This document shows positions 1-9,704 of a stretch of DNA of 64,000 nt, one piece after another. This stretch comes from Leptospira idonii (GTDB lineage: Bacteria > Spirochaetota > Leptospiria > Leptospirales > Leptospiraceae), in contig NZ_RQHW01000013.1 in the NCBI RefSeq assembly GCF_004770995.1, positions 62,001 through 126,000 on the forward strand. The letters are read 5' to 3'. A program made the position numbers and the translations under genes. Numbering within the stretch: the first letter of the stretch is position 1; every line of letters begins with the position of its first letter. Under the pieces are notes generated by a model that was not told the DNA's origin, made no database searches, and saw nothing but the letters and a program-made list of their open reading frames with translations.

Positions 1-141
1 AATCTGATTTCCGAGTGCGGCCAGGCTTTTTTCACTACAACCGATTTAGAAGGAATCAAAGATTACATCGGATCCTTGGAAATGGATAAGGAAATTTTCG
101 TTGTAGAAAACGGAAAAGTTTCCAGAGGAAAAGACGTATGA
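1..141 (+). CDS. recF: RecF, C-terminal fragment (gene starts before the window)
   Basis: Frame 1 is open from the first base and encodes 46 residues before TGA at 139-141. The stretch GQAFFTTTDLE followed by a short acidic/valine-rich tail resembles the extreme C-terminus of RecF, the SMC-like ATPase that helps load RecA at single-strand gaps. Its stop overlaps the start of the next gene as ATGA (138-141), which implies translational coupling. The position directly upstream of a DUF721 gene and gyrB matches the leptospiral dnaA-dnaN-recF-DUF721-gyrB-gyrA order, and this context carries much of the call. Too little of the protein is present to see the Walker motifs. Confidence 0.75.
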   Translation, partial: NLISECGQAFFTTTDLEGIKDYIGSLEMDKEIFVVENGKVSRGKDV

Positions 142-452
142 AAAAAATTGATATTTCCGAACTTTTTCAAAGCCTCGAAAAATTGGGAATGTCCAGAGAG
201 GAACTTTTCCAAGATCAAAGTTTGAAAATCATCCAAAGAGAATGGAAAAATTTGGTTGGGGATTTTTTTGCCGACCAGTCTTTTCCCGATTCCTTGAAGG
301 AAGGTAGATTGGTTGTTATATGCAAACACTCTCTGATTTCCCAGGAAATGGAATTCCAAAAGCAGGAAATCCTCCGAAAAATAGCTTCCAAAAATGTCCC
401 CAATACAATCTCAAAAATCGTTCTTAAAACAGGAATTATTCCCCGTTTCTAA
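138..452 (+). CDS. DUF721 / DciA-like protein
   Basis: A small protein of 104 residues. The segment EWKNLVGDFFADQSFPDSL followed by GRLVVICKHSLISQEM matches the DUF721 pattern: a Trp-containing helix with V-G, then a beta strand 'G.L.V', then a helix that docks on it. Members related to DciA interact with the replicative helicase DnaB and help it load in bacteria that lack DnaC. Location between recF and gyrB, close to the replication origin, fits that role. The start overlaps the recF stop by four bases. The helicase-loading function is known for DciA proteins and inferred here; the family assignment is fairly secure. Confidence 0.75.
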   Translation: MKKIDISELFQSLEKLGMSREELFQDQSLKIIQREWKNLVGDFFADQSFPDSLKEGRLVVICKHSLISQEMEFQKQEILRKIASKNVPNTISKIVLKTGIIPRF

Positions 453-528
453 AATCAACTTCCTTGCCTAAAGGATGTTTTCACTTGCCCTAAGGGGGTT
501 CTCTCAGGATACTTCCTATAGGATATAA

Positions 529-2457
<1,929 letters not shown>

Positions 2458-2476
2458 TTGAATACGGAAAATTAGA

Positions 2477-4993
2477 ATGACCGAAACGAACGGCCAACCA
2501 GAAAATGAATCCTCCAAAACCTTAGCTTTAAACGTATCAGGGCGACCTGACGTTGCGGGAGCTTTGAAATCAGGAGTGAGAGTCATTCCTGTCGAGATTG
2601 AAGATCAAATGAAAGAAGCTTACCTTGATTATGCGATGAGCGTAATCGTAGGTAGAGCGCTTCCTGATGTAAGAGACGGATTAAAACCGGTTCACAGAAG
2701 GGTTCTTCATGCGATGAACGAAAGAGCTTGGAGAAGTGACCGCCCTTATGTGAAATCTGCGAAGATCGTAGGGGAAGTAATCGGTAACTATCACCCTCAC
2801 GGTGATGCTCCCGTTTATGAAACGATGGTTCGTATGGTGCAAACTTTCTCCATGAGAGAGCCTCTCATCGACGGACAAGGAAACTTCGGATCTGTCGACG
2901 GAGATAATGCAGCTGCCTATCGTTATACCGAAGCAAGACTTACTAAACTTGCGGAAGAACTTTTAAAAGACATCGAAAAAAATACCGTTTCTTTTTCACC
3001 GAACTTCGATGATACGAGACAGCAACCGGACGTCCTTCCTGCAAATTTCCCGAATATTTTAGTCAACGGGTCTTCCGGGATCGCCGTGGGTATGGCGACG
3101 AACATTCCTCCGCATAACTTAAGAGAATCGGTGAATGCCGTCGTTGCTCTCATCCAGAACCCCGATATTTCTCTTTACGATTTGATGAAAATCATTCCAG
3201 GTCCGGATTTCCCTACGGGAGGAACCATCATCGGAGGAGAGGGTCTTTATCAGGCTTATTCTACCGGAAAAGGTTCCATTCGAATTCGTTCCAAAGTGGA
3301 CATCATCGAAAACTCAAAAGGTCGTGAAATCATTGTTATTAATGAGATCCCTTACCAAGTAAATAAAAAGAACCTCTTGGAAAAAATCGGTGATTTGGTG
3401 AATGAGAAAATCATCGAAGGAATCACCGAAATTTTAGATCTATCCGATAGAAAAGGAATTCGAGTCGAACTCCATATCAAAAAAGATTTCAACGCGCAAG
3501 TCATTCTCAACCAACTCTTTAAACTCACTCAATTGCAGGTGAGTTTCGGGATTACGATGCTTGCCATTTTGGACAATCGTCCTAAGGTTTTTTCTTTAAA
3601 ACAAATTCTTCAGGCGTATGCAAATCACAGAAATGAAGTCGTTGTTAAACGAACTGAATTCGATTTGGATAAGGCTAAAAAAAGAGCTCATATCTTAGAA
3701 GGTTTGAAGATCGCCCTAGATAATATCGATGAGGTGATCAGAATCATTCGTGCATCGAAAGATCCTAAGGATGCACAAAGCAAATTGATGAGTACGTTCG
3801 GACTTTCCGAAGTCCAAGCCGATGCGATTTTGGAAATGAGACTGCAAAGATTAACTTCTTTGGAAGTTCAAAAGATCATTGAGGAATTGGAACAAGTGCG
3901 GCTCATCATTCTTGACCTTGAAGATATTTTAGCGAAACCGGAGAGAGTGAAAAAAATCATCTGTGATGAACTCACTAAGGTTTCCGAATCTTTCGGTTCG
4001 AATCGTACTACGGAAATCAGTTTGGAATCTTTAGAGTCCTCTACATTCAATGCGGAAGACCTCATTGCAGACGAAGAAGTAGTCGTTCAAATCTCCGAAG
4101 ATATGTTCATCAAGAGACTTCCTATGGACACTTTCCGCAAACAGAAACGAGGCGGAAAAGGAGTACAAGGGATCTCTACAAAACGAGAAGATTTTATCAA
4201 AAAGTTAAGCATTGCGATGACACACGATCATCTGATGCTTTTCTCCAATAAAGGTAGAGCCTTCCTTCTTAAAGTTTATGAAATTCCGATTAGTTCCAAA
4301 GAAGCGAGAGGAAAATCGCTGAAGGCGATCATCAATCTTGCGGAAGACGAAGTCATTACATCTCTATTCGCTTTTAGATTGTTTGATGAATCATACCTGT
4401 TGATGGTCACTAGAGACGGATTCGTGAAAAAAATCCAACTCAACGAATTTTCAAATACGAAAAAATCGGGAATCATTGCCATCGGTCTTAGAGAGGGAGA
4501 TGAACTCATCGACGTACTTTCTAATCCCGAAAACTACGATGTATTCATTGCCAGCAAAGACGGTCTTGCCATCCGAATGAATCTCAATGAATTGAGATCC
4601 CAAGGTAGAACCGCTTCCGGTGTGACTGCGATGCGTTTGGAAGAGAAAGATCAAATTGCCGGTATCACTAAAGTAGAACCTAACACATCTTTATTTACCA
4701 TTTCTGAGAATGGTTTCGGAAAAAGAACCGATTTTGAAGAGTTCTCCACCAAAGGCCGCGCCGGTAAAGGAATGACCTATCTGAAGATAGGTGAGAAAAA
4801 CGGCCGATCCGTAGGTATCGCAACCATTAAGGAAGAAGATGAGTTACTCATCATCACTCAATCCGGAATGGCAATTCGTGTCGAAGCGAAAGAAATTTCC
4901 ATGGTGGGTCGCTCCGCAATGGGAGTGAAGATCGTGAACACGAAAGATGATGACTTTGTAAAAGATTTCGCAATCGTTCGGGATACCGAGTAA
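2477..4993 (+). CDS. gyrA: DNA gyrase subunit A
   Basis: The breakage-reunion subunit of gyrase, 838 residues. The core begins around EDQMKEAYLDYAMSVIVGR and contains the catalytic tyrosine in RYTEAR (Tyr150). The C-terminal DNA-wrapping domain carries a good GyrA-box, QKRGGKG, which marks true gyrase rather than topoisomerase IV. Compared with E. coli there is an N-terminal extension of about 28 residues. The quinolone-resistance region reads HPHGDAPVYE: Ala111, Pro112 and Glu115 stand where E. coli has Ser83, Ala84 and Asp87. The gene lies in an operon with gyrB (19 bp gap); a dus gene follows 12 bp later. Confidence 0.98.
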   Translation: MTETNGQPENESSKTLALNVSGRPDVAGALKSGVRVIPVEIEDQMKEAYLDYAMSVIVGRALPDVRDGLKPVHRRVLHAMNERAWRSDRPYVKSAKIVGEVIGNYHPHGDAPVYETMVRMVQTFSMREPLIDGQGNFGSVDGDNAAAYRYTEARLTKLAEELLKDIEKNTVSFSPNFDDTRQQPDVLPANFPNILVNGSSGIAVGMATNIPPHNLRESVNAVVALIQNPDISLYDLMKIIPGPDFPTGGTIIGGEGLYQAYSTGKGSIRIRSKVDIIENSKGREIIVINEIPYQVNKKNLLEKIGDLVNEKIIEGITEILDLSDRKGIRVELHIKKDFNAQVILNQLFKLTQLQVSFGITMLAILDNRPKVFSLKQILQAYANHRNEVVVKRTEFDLDKAKKRAHILEGLKIALDNIDEVIRIIRASKDPKDAQSKLMSTFGLSEVQADAILEMRLQRLTSLEVQKIIEELEQVRLIILDLEDILAKPERVKKIICDELTKVSESFGSNRTTEISLESLESSTFNAEDLIADEEVVVQISEDMFIKRLPMDTFRKQKRGGKGVQGISTKREDFIKKLSIAMTHDHLMLFSNKGRAFLLKVYEIPISSKEARGKSLKAIINLAEDEVITSLFAFRLFDESYLLMVTRDGFVKKIQLNEFSNTKKSGIIAIGLREGDELIDVLSNPENYDVFIASKDGLAIRMNLNELRSQGRTASGVTAMRLEEKDQIAGITKVEPNTSLFTISENGFGKRTDFEEFSTKGRAGKGMTYLKIGEKNGRSVGIATIKEEDELLIITQSGMAIRVEAKEISMVGRSAMGVKIVNTKDDDFVKDFAIVRDTE

Positions 4994-5005
4994 GAGCATA
5001 TTCTT

Positions 5006-6022
5006 ATGACAAAGATAGGAGAGATTCAAATTTCGGGAAAGGTCGCCCTTTCCCCGATGGCGGGAATCTCCGATAGTCCTTATCGCAAGATCGCCAGACG
5101 ATTCGGTTCCGCATTTGCTTATACCGAATTCGTCTCCACCGAACAAATATTACTTGGAAATCAAAAATCAATCGATATGTTTCGTTTCGAAGAAATGGAA
5201 CGACCTATTTTTTTTCAAATCTTCGGTTCGGATTTAAATACTGTCGTGGAAGCTTCCAAACGAATCGCACCTTTAAAACCGGATGTAATCGATTTGAATA
5301 TGGGCTGTTCCGTTTCCAAGGTTTCTCACCACGGATCCGGTGCAGGACTACTTCGTAATTTAAAGTTAGCCGGTCAAATGATCGAAGGAATGAAAAAGGC
5401 CGTTAATCTTCCCATCACTGCCAAAATCAGATTGGGCTGGGATGCAGATTCTTTGAATTATAAAGAATCCGTTCATATTCTACAAGAATCCGGAGTGTCC
5501 GCTATTTCCGTTCATGGAAGAACAAAAGCGATGGCATATACGGGAAAGGCGGATTGGAATGCGATCGGAGATATAAAGTCTTTTGCAAAAGTTCCGATCT
5601 TTGGTAACGGAGATGTGGCAAGTTTTCAGGAAGCGCAGGATAAAATCAAAACCTATGGTGTAGATTTGGTTTTAATAGGAAGAAAAGCGATCGGTAACCC
5701 TTGGATTTTTTCCGAGAGGGAAAAACAAGATCTTCCTTTTTCTGAGATTCGGAAAGTTGTCATAGAACATTTGTTAGGGATTTTGGATTTTTATCCGAGT
5801 GAAGACGACTACGGCCTAATTTTATTTAGAAAACATTTTTCCAAGTATATGGACGGCATTTCTTTTCCCTCCGAACTAAAATCGGAACTACTTCAAACGA
5901 AATCACTGACAACGTTTTTAAAATTGTTTTCAGATTATGAACCCGACCAAAATAGAACTATCATAGAAACTGTGGAATACAGCGAAAATATGAATTGTGA
6001 AACCTATCTGGCACATAGATAG
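5006..6022 (+). CDS. dus: tRNA-dihydrouridine synthase
   Basis: FMN-dependent enzyme (338 residues) that reduces uridines in tRNA loops to dihydrouridine. The N-terminus LSPMAGISDSPYRKI is the family's FMN-binding start. DLNMGCSVSKV contains the catalytic cysteine (Cys101); the usual following proline is serine here. GAGLLRN and SVHGRTKAMAYTGKADW (flavin and phosphate contacts), then NGDV and GRKAIGNPWIF are also typical. It lies 12 bp after gyrA and 15 bp before the PilZ gene, so read-through from gyrBA is likely. Which Dus subfamily, and so which tRNA positions, cannot be told by eye. Confidence 0.93.
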   Translation: MTKIGEIQISGKVALSPMAGISDSPYRKIARRFGSAFAYTEFVSTEQILLGNQKSIDMFRFEEMERPIFFQIFGSDLNTVVEASKRIAPLKPDVIDLNMGCSVSKVSHHGSGAGLLRNLKLAGQMIEGMKKAVNLPITAKIRLGWDADSLNYKESVHILQESGVSAISVHGRTKAMAYTGKADWNAIGDIKSFAKVPIFGNGDVASFQEAQDKIKTYGVDLVLIGRKAIGNPWIFSEREKQDLPFSEIRKVVIEHLLGILDFYPSEDDYGLILFRKHFSKYMDGISFPSELKSELLQTKSLTTFLKLFSDYEPDQNRTIIETVEYSENMNCETYLAHR

Positions 6023-6037
6023 AAAGGCAAAAATTTA

Positions 6038-6421
6038 ATGGCAGATCAAAGTAAGTCAATTTTTTCAGACTCTTATTCCATGTACGGAGGAGCGAAACAA
6101 AAAAGGAAAAAGGCCAGAGTGAAACTGGACATTCCTTGCGAAGTAAGTTTAGTGAATTCGAAGTCTTCTCCCATTATGGCACAAATGTCCGATTTGGGAA
6201 CAGGAGGACTTTCTTTGCAAACTACATCTACGTTTTATCCTGGCGATGCAGTTAAGATTGGTTTTGTGATCAATCGAGTGAAAACGGAAATTGTAGGAAC
6301 AGTTCAAAGAACTTCAGGAAAAACAACATCCGTTGTCTTTGCGGAAATTTCTTCCGATACGCACAATATCATCCAAGAATACATTCACAAACATTACTTC
6401 GATCCCAAAGCAAAGAAATAA
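6038..6421 (+). CDS. PilZ-domain protein, probable c-di-GMP receptor
   Basis: A 127-residue cytoplasmic protein that is essentially one PilZ domain. The N-terminal RKKAR (RxxxR) lies about 40 residues before DLGTGG, which corresponds to the second ligand motif D/NxSxxG with the serine replaced by glycine. The beta-rich pattern after it (GDAVKIGFVI, EIVGTVQRT, SVVFAEIS) is typical. PilZ domains bind cyclic di-GMP and pass the signal to motility or envelope targets. The Gly substitution may weaken binding. It is the last gene of the gyrBA-dus run and is followed by a strong terminator. Its partner is unknown; an EAL-domain protein is encoded at 46-48 kb of this window. Confidence 0.72.
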   Translation: MADQSKSIFSDSYSMYGGAKQKRKKARVKLDIPCEVSLVNSKSSPIMAQMSDLGTGGLSLQTTSTFYPGDAVKIGFVINRVKTEIVGTVQRTSGKTTSVVFAEISSDTHNIIQEYIHKHYFDPKAKK

Positions 6422-6491
6422 AAGACCGATCGCAATTATATCGTTAGTTTTTTGCTTCATTGAGAGTTTAAGAAAAAACATGTAGGCATAA

Positions 6492-6524
6492 AAAAACCTC
6501 CTTAGGAATCCCAAGGAGGTTTTT
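6492..6524. terminator. Bidirectional rho-independent terminator
   Basis: A perfect 12-bp inverted repeat, AAAAACCTCCTT (6492-6503) and AAGGAGGTTTTT (6513-6524), encloses a 9-base loop. It ends in a T-run on the plus strand and, because the left arm starts with A's, also on the minus strand. It lies between the converging PilZ gene and lipL21, so it can serve both. Confidence 0.88.
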
Positions 6525-6544
6525 GTTTCAGCTAGGTCTTATGT

Positions 6545-7123
6545 TTATTGAGCAGCTTGAGCTTTTGTTTCCAAAGCTTTTTGTCCGCCTGCATACTTCA
6601 TGTAACCAACACATTGGCATTCTTCCCATGTTTCAGGCTCGCCAACATTTGCACAGATTCCTGTCTCATTGTTAAGTGAGCAGCAGTCATAAACCCCGAT
6701 TCCTTTGATTAAACCTTTGGATTCAGAAACGATTACTGAACCTGTAGATTGACCATCGGATACTCCGGAAGCTTGTTCTAGGTATTCACCAAGAATTTTC
6801 TTCAAACCGTCACCAGCAACTTGGAGACGAGCAGCTTCACGGCAAGTGGATTGCTTCATAGCAACTGAATTAGCTTTGATAGCTTTGTCAGAAGCACGAG
6901 CGGAAAATTTCATGTATAGATAATCATATTCCTTTTCTTTGCCTTTGCAGTATTCTGCAGGGCTTTCGCCTCTTTTTGCAGCAGCTGCGTCAGGGGCACA
7001 AGCCCAACCTTCAAAAATCCAACCGTTTTTACCAACAGTTGTGGCATCTCTTCTAGCGTCATTGGAACCGCAAGCTACAACAAAAGCTAGTAAAGACGCG
7101 CATACGATAAGCGATTTCTTCAT
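6545..7123 (-). CDS. lipL21: LipL21-like outer-membrane lipoprotein
   Basis: A 192-residue lipoprotein. The signal peptide ends at the lipobox FVVAC (Cys18). The mature protein resembles leptospiral LipL21 as I remember it: the DATTVGxxGWxFEGW block, QSTCREAARLQ, ASGVSDGxxTxSVIVS, KGxGVY(E/D)C, WEECQC and the final AKAQ. LipL21 is an abundant surface lipoprotein of Leptospira, reported to bind peptidoglycan. This copy has extra Cys in the region between DCCSLNNETGIC and CQC. It has a strong Shine-Dalgarno (AAAGGAG, ten bases before ATG) and a near-consensus promoter just upstream, consistent with high expression, and it is transcribed alone. Confidence 0.9.
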   Translation of the reverse strand: MKKSLIVCASLLAFVVACGSNDARRDATTVGKNGWIFEGWACAPDAAAAKRGESPAEYCKGKEKEYDYLYMKFSARASDKAIKANSVAMKQSTCREAARLQVAGDGLKKILGEYLEQASGVSDGQSTGSVIVSESKGLIKGIGVYDCCSLNNETGICANVGEPETWEECQCVGYMKYAGGQKALETKAQAAQ

Positions 7124-7147
7124 AAAGAATCTACTCCTTTCCGATAG

Positions 7148-7176
7148 ATTAGATAGATGCGAAATAAGGTTGTCAA
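7148..7176 (-). promoter_or_regulatory. Sigma-70-type promoter of lipL21
   Basis: Reading the minus strand, a perfect -35 TTGACA (7176-7171) is followed by exactly 17 bases and a -10 TCTAAT (7153-7148). Transcription should begin near 7141, giving a leader of about 18 nt that holds only the AAAGGAG ribosome-binding site (7140-7134). This is the best promoter match I found in the window and fits an abundant lipoprotein. Confidence 0.75.
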
Positions 7177-7255
7177 TCTTTTCTCAGAAGAATTGAGAGA
7201 GAACCAGCTAGGAAACCTCTTTACAGTGAACAAAACTAGAAATATTTTTAAATTT

Positions 7256-8839
7256 ATGTCTCTCCCCTTTCGTTTGAACGACGTTCGCATTGTTTTCTTT
7301 TTTTGCATTTTTTTTACACAATCTGCAATAACAGCAAAAGAGATCAGCATCCTGCCTGCGGCGTTATCAGGGGAAGTACCAGCCTATTTGGGAACTAAGG
7401 AAGAAGCTTCGAAAGAAATTGCAAAAGTAACGAGACATTACTTAAAAAGAAATTATTTCACAGAAGTAACGGAACCCAAAATTGTGGACGGGTTCTTGAG
7501 CGAAGAAGGTTTTTCCATAGATTCCAAAATTACGGAAACCCAACTGAATCTTCTTTGTTTGGAATGGGACAGTCATTTTATAACGAAAGATTCCATAGAC
7601 TTCGGAAATCCTGTTCTCATCCAAACGGAAATTTATAATTGCAAAAGCAAATCCTTACAGACCGTACAGTCGAAATTAATTTCCAACTTCCTTCTTGCGA
7701 TTGAGAAACATGTAGAAAAAAGTTTTCGTTTTCTTCCGCCTAAGGTTTACGACAAAAAACAAAAGTTGGATAACGTTTATCACGAAGCATATTTCGTTTT
7801 CGATACGAATGCGTCGTATTCGTACTATAGAAAAGATTTTATCCAAGCAGTTTCCGGGCTGATCGATACTCCCAATTTATTTCTCGGGCTCACTCTCATT
7901 CGAAAGGACAAAATTCTAAATATCTCTTCCTCGACGGATCATTCCGAATTTAAAACTGTCATTTCGGAAACTTCCTGGTCCGGTTCCAATTCGCCGGATA
8001 CCATCCTGCAAGCTCTCCAAAATCTTCGATTGAAAATCTCTGGAGGAAAAAAGTCTTCCCGTAAAATGTTTTTGCTGCTATCGGGAGCGACCAAATCCAA
8101 AAGTAATGCCATCATACTTGCGTTAAATGAATTAAGGCAGTCCGGATTCGAATTGTTTCTTGTTCTTCCGAATCATACCGAATTGACCGTCATCCGTGAT
8201 TTACAAAGAATTGCTCGTTCCTGTTCCGCAAAGATTTTGGGAATCACTGATTATCAAAAATTAGGGACCGAAGAAGGATACAGTCAAATTTTTCTGAATC
8301 AGTTCAATTTGTACGTTTCCAGTGCGGAAGTGATTCCTCCTTTCGAATTGAATTCAGGAAGTTTTAAAAAATGGGATGCGTCCGTGGTGAGAGCGGCAGT
8401 GGATACCGTGACTCCTTATAATATGTTCCAAGCCTATGAGAAAATCACTGAAAAAAGAGTTTTGGAAAAATCGGAAGTTAAAACGGATATAGAATCCATA
8501 TTAGGTGCTGAATTCGTTCGTGATGATACAAACTCGGAAAGATATCAAACCGCTCTTTTGGAAACGAAAGGAGAAGCGATTTGGATCAAAGTTCCTAGTG
8601 AAATCAATATTATTCCCGGAAAGGAATATGTGGTACAAACCACTTTTTTTCTGGATTCTATGTCCACTTGGGGAATTAAAAATCTTCCGAATGAAACATA
8701 TCTTTTAAAAACAAACAGTTCTTATCCGAAGTCTCTTTCCATTCTGCCTTCTCAAGCTCGCAAGTTTATCGAAACGAATAAGATCAAACAGTTTTCCGGA
8801 TATCTGCAAGGTGTGATCAGTGCCGTTAAAAAGAAATAA
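7256..8839 (+). CDS. Secreted protein with a VWA-like region, unknown function
   Basis: From the ATG at 7256 the protein has 527 residues and a hydrophobic signal (IVFFFCIFFTQSAITA). The frame is open back to 7157, but that start falls inside the lipL21 promoter; a GTG at 7226 preceded by AGGAAA is the alternative. The middle part looks like a von Willebrand A fold: YFVFDTNAS in place of the MIDAS DxSxS, then a Ser/Asp loop (SGSNSPDTILQALQNL) and SRKMFLLLSGATKSKSNAI. The MIDAS match is imperfect. Function is unknown. Its 3' end overlaps the next gene by 20 bases, so the two probably work together. Confidence 0.65.
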   Translation: MSLPFRLNDVRIVFFFCIFFTQSAITAKEISILPAALSGEVPAYLGTKEEASKEIAKVTRHYLKRNYFTEVTEPKIVDGFLSEEGFSIDSKITETQLNLLCLEWDSHFITKDSIDFGNPVLIQTEIYNCKSKSLQTVQSKLISNFLLAIEKHVEKSFRFLPPKVYDKKQKLDNVYHEAYFVFDTNASYSYYRKDFIQAVSGLIDTPNLFLGLTLIRKDKILNISSSTDHSEFKTVISETSWSGSNSPDTILQALQNLRLKISGGKKSSRKMFLLLSGATKSKSNAIILALNELRQSGFELFLVLPNHTELTVIRDLQRIARSCSAKILGITDYQKLGTEEGYSQIFLNQFNLYVSSAEVIPPFELNSGSFKKWDASVVRAAVDTVTPYNMFQAYEKITEKRVLEKSEVKTDIESILGAEFVRDDTNSERYQTALLETKGEAIWIKVPSEINIIPGKEYVVQTTFFLDSMSTWGIKNLPNETYLLKTNSSYPKSLSILPSQARKFIETNKIKQFSGYLQGVISAVKKK

Positions 8840-9704
8840 GGAAAGAGGAGAATGGATCGCCGCCTCTTCCGAAATTAAAAAGATAAAAAGCCAATGGCTG
8901 CAAAGTTCCGAAACCAATGTGCCTATGCTGATTGTAGGAGAAAGAGGAACCGGTAAATCGTACTGGATTGAAGAATCCATCCTACATAGAAAAATTTCGC
9001 AGGATCGAGTGCTTCGCATCGATTATGCGAATCGGCCTGTTTCCATAGAGATTCTTAAAAGAAAAATTCAATCTCGTAAAATTGAAGTTATTTGGTGGGA
9101 AAATGTTTTTTCCGCCGAAAAATCGTTCATTTTAGAGCTTCTTCAGTGGTGGAAAGAGGAAAAGTATTCCGAGGAAACCGATTACTTTTTGTACTGGGAA
9201 ATCGGAACCGAAGAATTAGAAAACGAACAATCCGAGTTTGCGAAAGATCTATTCGATCAGTTGAAACCGTTTCAATTTAAACTGCCTTCCTTTAAGGAAA
9301 GAAAATCGGAAATTCCTTATTTCGTGCAGTGTTTTCTGGAAGAAGCAAATGCAAGTCTCAAGAAAAAAATTTCCACCTTTGACGAAGGTTTTTTTTCTTT
9401 TTTCGCAAAAAAAGTTTTTAAAAACAACTTACAAGAGTTAAAAGATCTAATTCATTCGATTGTGGCTTTCACTTCTTCCAAAAAAGTCATATTTAAAAAT
9501 CTTCCGATTCATTTTTTGGAAAACGATTCCGACTCCTTAGGAATTCGTCCGGGGATCAATATGGAAGTTTATGAAAAAGAAATCATCAAAGCGAATTTGA
9601 TTTATACGAAAGGAAACAGGGAAAAAACTGCGAAGCTGCTGGGTATTTCGGAAAGAAATTTATACAGAAAAATAGGTGAATATCAATTGGAAGATGTTCC
9701 ATGA
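8820..9704 (+). CDS. Degenerate sigma-54-activator-like protein with Fis-type helix-turn-helix
   Basis: A 294-residue protein starting at GTG, overlapping the preceding gene by 20 bases. An AAA+ module begins with Walker A GERGTGKS, but the Walker B aspartates are replaced (VIWWENV), the GAFTGA loop that touches sigma-54 is absent, and the arginine-finger segment FRxDLxYRL reads FAKDLFDQL. The linker LPSFKERKSEIPYFVQ matches the family. The C-terminus (EIIKANLIYTKGNREKTAKL, then LGISERNLYRKI) is a good Fis-type DNA-binding motif. It probably binds DNA but is unlikely to remodel sigma-54 holoenzyme in the classical way. Its end overlaps convergent holA by 22 bases. Confidence 0.75.
   Translation: MPLKRNKERGEWIAASSEIKKIKSQWLQSSETNVPMLIVGERGTGKSYWIEESILHRKISQDRVLRIDYANRPVSIEILKRKIQSRKIEVIWWENVFSAEKSFILELLQWWKEEKYSEETDYFLYWEIGTEELENEQSEFAKDLFDQLKPFQFKLPSFKERKSEIPYFVQCFLEEANASLKKKISTFDEGFFSFFAKKVFKNNLQELKDLIHSIVAFTSSKKVIFKNLPIHFLENDSDSLGIRPGINMEVYEKEIIKANLIYTKGNREKTAKLLGISERNLYRKIGEYQLEDVP

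Noticed and set aside
7157..7255. Upstream ATG for the VWA-like protein
   Set aside because: It lies inside the lipL21 promoter and would put about 45 residues, mostly polar, before the signal peptide.
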